Assembly: GCA_003265685.1 (NCBI GenBank)
Contig: QJOU01000032.1
Location: forward strand, 17,898 to 81,897
Direction: 5' to 3'
Length of the DNA: 64,000 bases
Source of the DNA: Piscinibacter caeni
GTDB lineage: Bacteria > Pseudomonadota > Gammaproteobacteria > Burkholderiales > Burkholderiaceae_C
The notes below the pieces were generated by a model. It searched no databases. It was not told the origin of the DNA and saw only the letters and a program-made list of their open reading frames with translations. Of this stretch, positions 62,508 to 64,000 are shown piece by piece (position 1 is the stretch's first letter; each line of letters opens with the position of its first letter). The position numbers and the translations under genes were made by a program.

Positions 62508-64000
62508 ATGAACCGCTTGCGTCACCTCGTCTGCCGCGGCCTGGGCGCCGCGCTGCTGTCGCTGTGGGCCTGGGGGGCGGCGTCGGCCACCACGGTGAGC
62601 ACCGAGCAGGCGGTCGATCCGCCCGGGCGCGTCGGCCGCATCGCCGAGCTGCAGGGCACGGCCTGGCTGTACCACCCGGCCGACGGCGACTGGCTCGCTG
62701 CCGAACGCAACCGCCCGCTGACCGGCGGGGACCGGCTGGCCACCGAGGCGGGTGCCCGTGCCGAGGTTCAGATCGGCTCGACCACGCTGCGCCTGGACGG
62801 TGGCAGCGAACTCGAGGTGCTGCGCCTGGACGACGAGCGCATCGTGCTGAAGTTGCACGACGGCAGCGCCGCGCTGCGGCTGCGCAGCCCCGAGGCGGTG
62901 CCCGAGTTCGAGCTGCAGACCGCCGAGGGCCGCTTCACCGTCCAGCGCACCGGCCGCTACCGCTTCGACCGCGACAACCAGGCCAGCTTCGTGACCGTCG
63001 ACAGCGGCCAGGCCACCTACGAAGGGCAGGGCAGCGCGCTGCCCGTGCAGGCCGGGCAGAAGGCCGAGTTCTGGGTGGACGGCGCCGGCGTCGCGCAGTA
63101 CCGGCTGCTCGAGCCGGCGCGCGATGCGTTCGCGGCCTGGGTCGGCGAACGCGACCGGGCCGAGGACGGCAGCCTCGCGCAGCGCTACGTCTCGCCCGAG
63201 ATGACCGGCGCCGAGGAACTCGACCGCTACGGCCAGTGGCAGAACGACGCCGAGTACGGCACCTTGTGGGTGCCGCGCCAGGTGGCGCCGGGCTGGGCAC
63301 CGTACACGATGGGCCGCTGGGTCTGGGTCGCGCCCTGGGGCTGGACCTGGGTCGACGAGGCGCCCTGGGGATTCGCGCCGTTCCACTACGGACGCTGGGT
63401 GTGGCACGGCAGCCGCTGGTGCTGGTCGCCCGGCCACTACGTGCGTCGGCCGATCTACGCGCCGGCACTGGTGGCCTGGATCGCCGGGCCGGGCCTGCGC
63501 GCGACCCTCGGCACCGGCCCGACCATCGGCTGGGTGCCGCTCGCCCCGCGCGAGGTCTATGTGCCGGCCTACCGCGTCAGCCCCGGCTACGTGCGCAACG
63601 TGAACATCACGCACGTGGTCAACATCACCAACCTGACGACGATCGTCAACAACCCGCAGCAGGCGGTGGAAGGGCGTGACTTCCGCAACCGCAAGTTCCC
63701 GCATGGCGTGACCTTCGTGCCGGCCTCGACGCTGAGCACGCGCGCGCCGGTGGCCCCGGCGGCGCGCACCCTGCGCGAGCTTCCCGAGGGACGCGACCTC
63801 GATCGCCAGCGGCCGCACGAGCGCGCGCCGGTGCTGGTGTCTCCACCGGCCACGCTTGCGCCCGCCACGCCGCCTGCGCCGGGCTTTGCCGACGGCCCGC
63901 GCCGCCCGCGGCCGGACCTGCGGCGCGATGACCGACGCGATGACCGGCGTGACGACCGTGTCGACGGGCGCCCGGCGCCGCGCCGCGACGCGCCGCGGCC
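62508..64000 (+). CDS. FecR-domain / DUF6600 exported Pro- and Trp-rich protein, 3' end cut by window
   Basis: Open to the window end, at least 497 codons. Signal peptide (CRGLGAALLSLWAWGAASA), then a FecR-like domain (about 35-210: GRIAELQGTAWLYHPADGDW, NRPLTGGDRLATEAGARAEV, RTGRYRFDRDNQASF). A Trp-rich DUF6600 segment follows (YTMGRWVWVAPWGWTWVDEA, APFHYGRWVWHGSRWCWSPG). The tail is Pro/Arg/Asp-rich with a repeat RRDDRRDDRRDDR near 480-492. Likely periplasmic or surface-linked; function unknown. Start ATG 62508 has the usual spacing to a GTTGGAAA site. Confidence 0.83.
   Translation, partial: MNRLRHLVCRGLGAALLSLWAWGAASATTVSTEQAVDPPGRVGRIAELQGTAWLYHPADGDWLAAERNRPLTGGDRLATEAGARAEVQIGSTTLRLDGGSELEVLRLDDERIVLKLHDGSAALRLRSPEAVPEFELQTAEGRFTVQRTGRYRFDRDNQASFVTVDSGQATYEGQGSALPVQAGQKAEFWVDGAGVAQYRLLEPARDAFAAWVGERDRAEDGSLAQRYVSPEMTGAEELDRYGQWQNDAEYGTLWVPRQVAPGWAPYTMGRWVWVAPWGWTWVDEAPWGFAPFHYGRWVWHGSRWCWSPGHYVRRPIYAPALVAWIAGPGLRATLGTGPTIGWVPLAPREVYVPAYRVSPGYVRNVNITHVVNITNLTTIVNNPQQAVEGRDFRNRKFPHGVTFVPASTLSTRAPVAPAARTLRELPEGRDLDRQRPHERAPVLVSPPATLAPATPPAPGFADGPRRPRPDLRRDDRRDDRRDDRVDGRPAPRRDAPR

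Overview
The window is about 64 kb of very G+C-rich chromosomal DNA with dense coding on both strands. Gene content points to a betaproteobacterium of the order Burkholderiales, in the Rubrivivax/Leptothrix/Ideonella neighbourhood. The grounds are the fused MrpAB antiporter, glnA-(small exported protein)-ntrB-ntrC, a propionate/methylmalonyl-CoA operon, an NhaR-like LysR beside a hibernation factor, and the style of the DUF1302/DUF1329/RND set. This placement is an inference from gene families; no rRNA or tRNA gene was seen. Many genes overlap by 1-4 bases (ATGA, GTGA, TTGA, TGATG junctions).

Layout. 1-1515: class I fumarase, cut at its 3' end by the window. 1675-8129: a full Mrp-type cation/proton antiporter operon (A/B fused, C, D, E, F, G) ending in a DUF2062 gene, meeting yqhA tail to tail. 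8935-11061: acetyl-CoA synthetase whose last 39 bases are duplicated downstream around a perfect hairpin, then a strong terminator. 11084-14421 (minus): IclR regulator, Na/Pi-cotransporter-like protein, EamA permease. 14500-19108 (plus): AIM24 protein, exported creatininase-like protein (probably starting at ACG), exported beta-propeller, EI24 membrane protein, CinA-like protein. 19190-24025: nitrogen control locus glnA, exported coiled-coil protein, ntrB, ntrC, with a sigma-54-like promoter before glnA. 24207-26624: an orphan RTX protein. 26656-31179 (minus): xth, then a stress island of two universal stress proteins, a USP remnant, a TerB-like protein, a tiny coupled ORF, a Bax-inhibitor-1 protein and a short hibernation factor. 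Divergent from the hibernation factor run an NhaR-like regulator and a Na+/Ca2+ exchanger. 33811-36633: a light-response module (FeS photolyase, 57-residue DUF2256 protein, divergent MerR regulator). 36812-37571: two periplasmic copper-type proteins behind a MerR-style operator.

37578-50641 (minus) is the most striking block. Twelve close-packed genes start with the four core genes of a tryptophan-tryptophylquinone (TTQ) aromatic amine dehydrogenase, aauBEDA. They continue with two c-type cytochromes, DUF1329, a DUF1302 outer-membrane protein, an RND/MMPL permease, a YCF48-like protein, an EutR-like AraC regulator and an acyl-CoA ligase. The simplest reading is one pathway: periplasmic amine oxidation, electron transfer to cytochrome c, movement of a lipophilic substrate or product across the envelope, and CoA activation of the acid. 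Divergent from it lies a Bug-type binding protein plus an amidase.

53342-62434: folA and a GntR regulator on the minus strand face a propionyl-CoA/methylmalonyl-CoA operon (scpA, meaB, pccB, pccA, an epimerase-like VOC gene, then def) across a perfect 20-bp palindrome that is probably the GntR operator. 62508-64000: a FecR/DUF6600 protein, cut by the window end.
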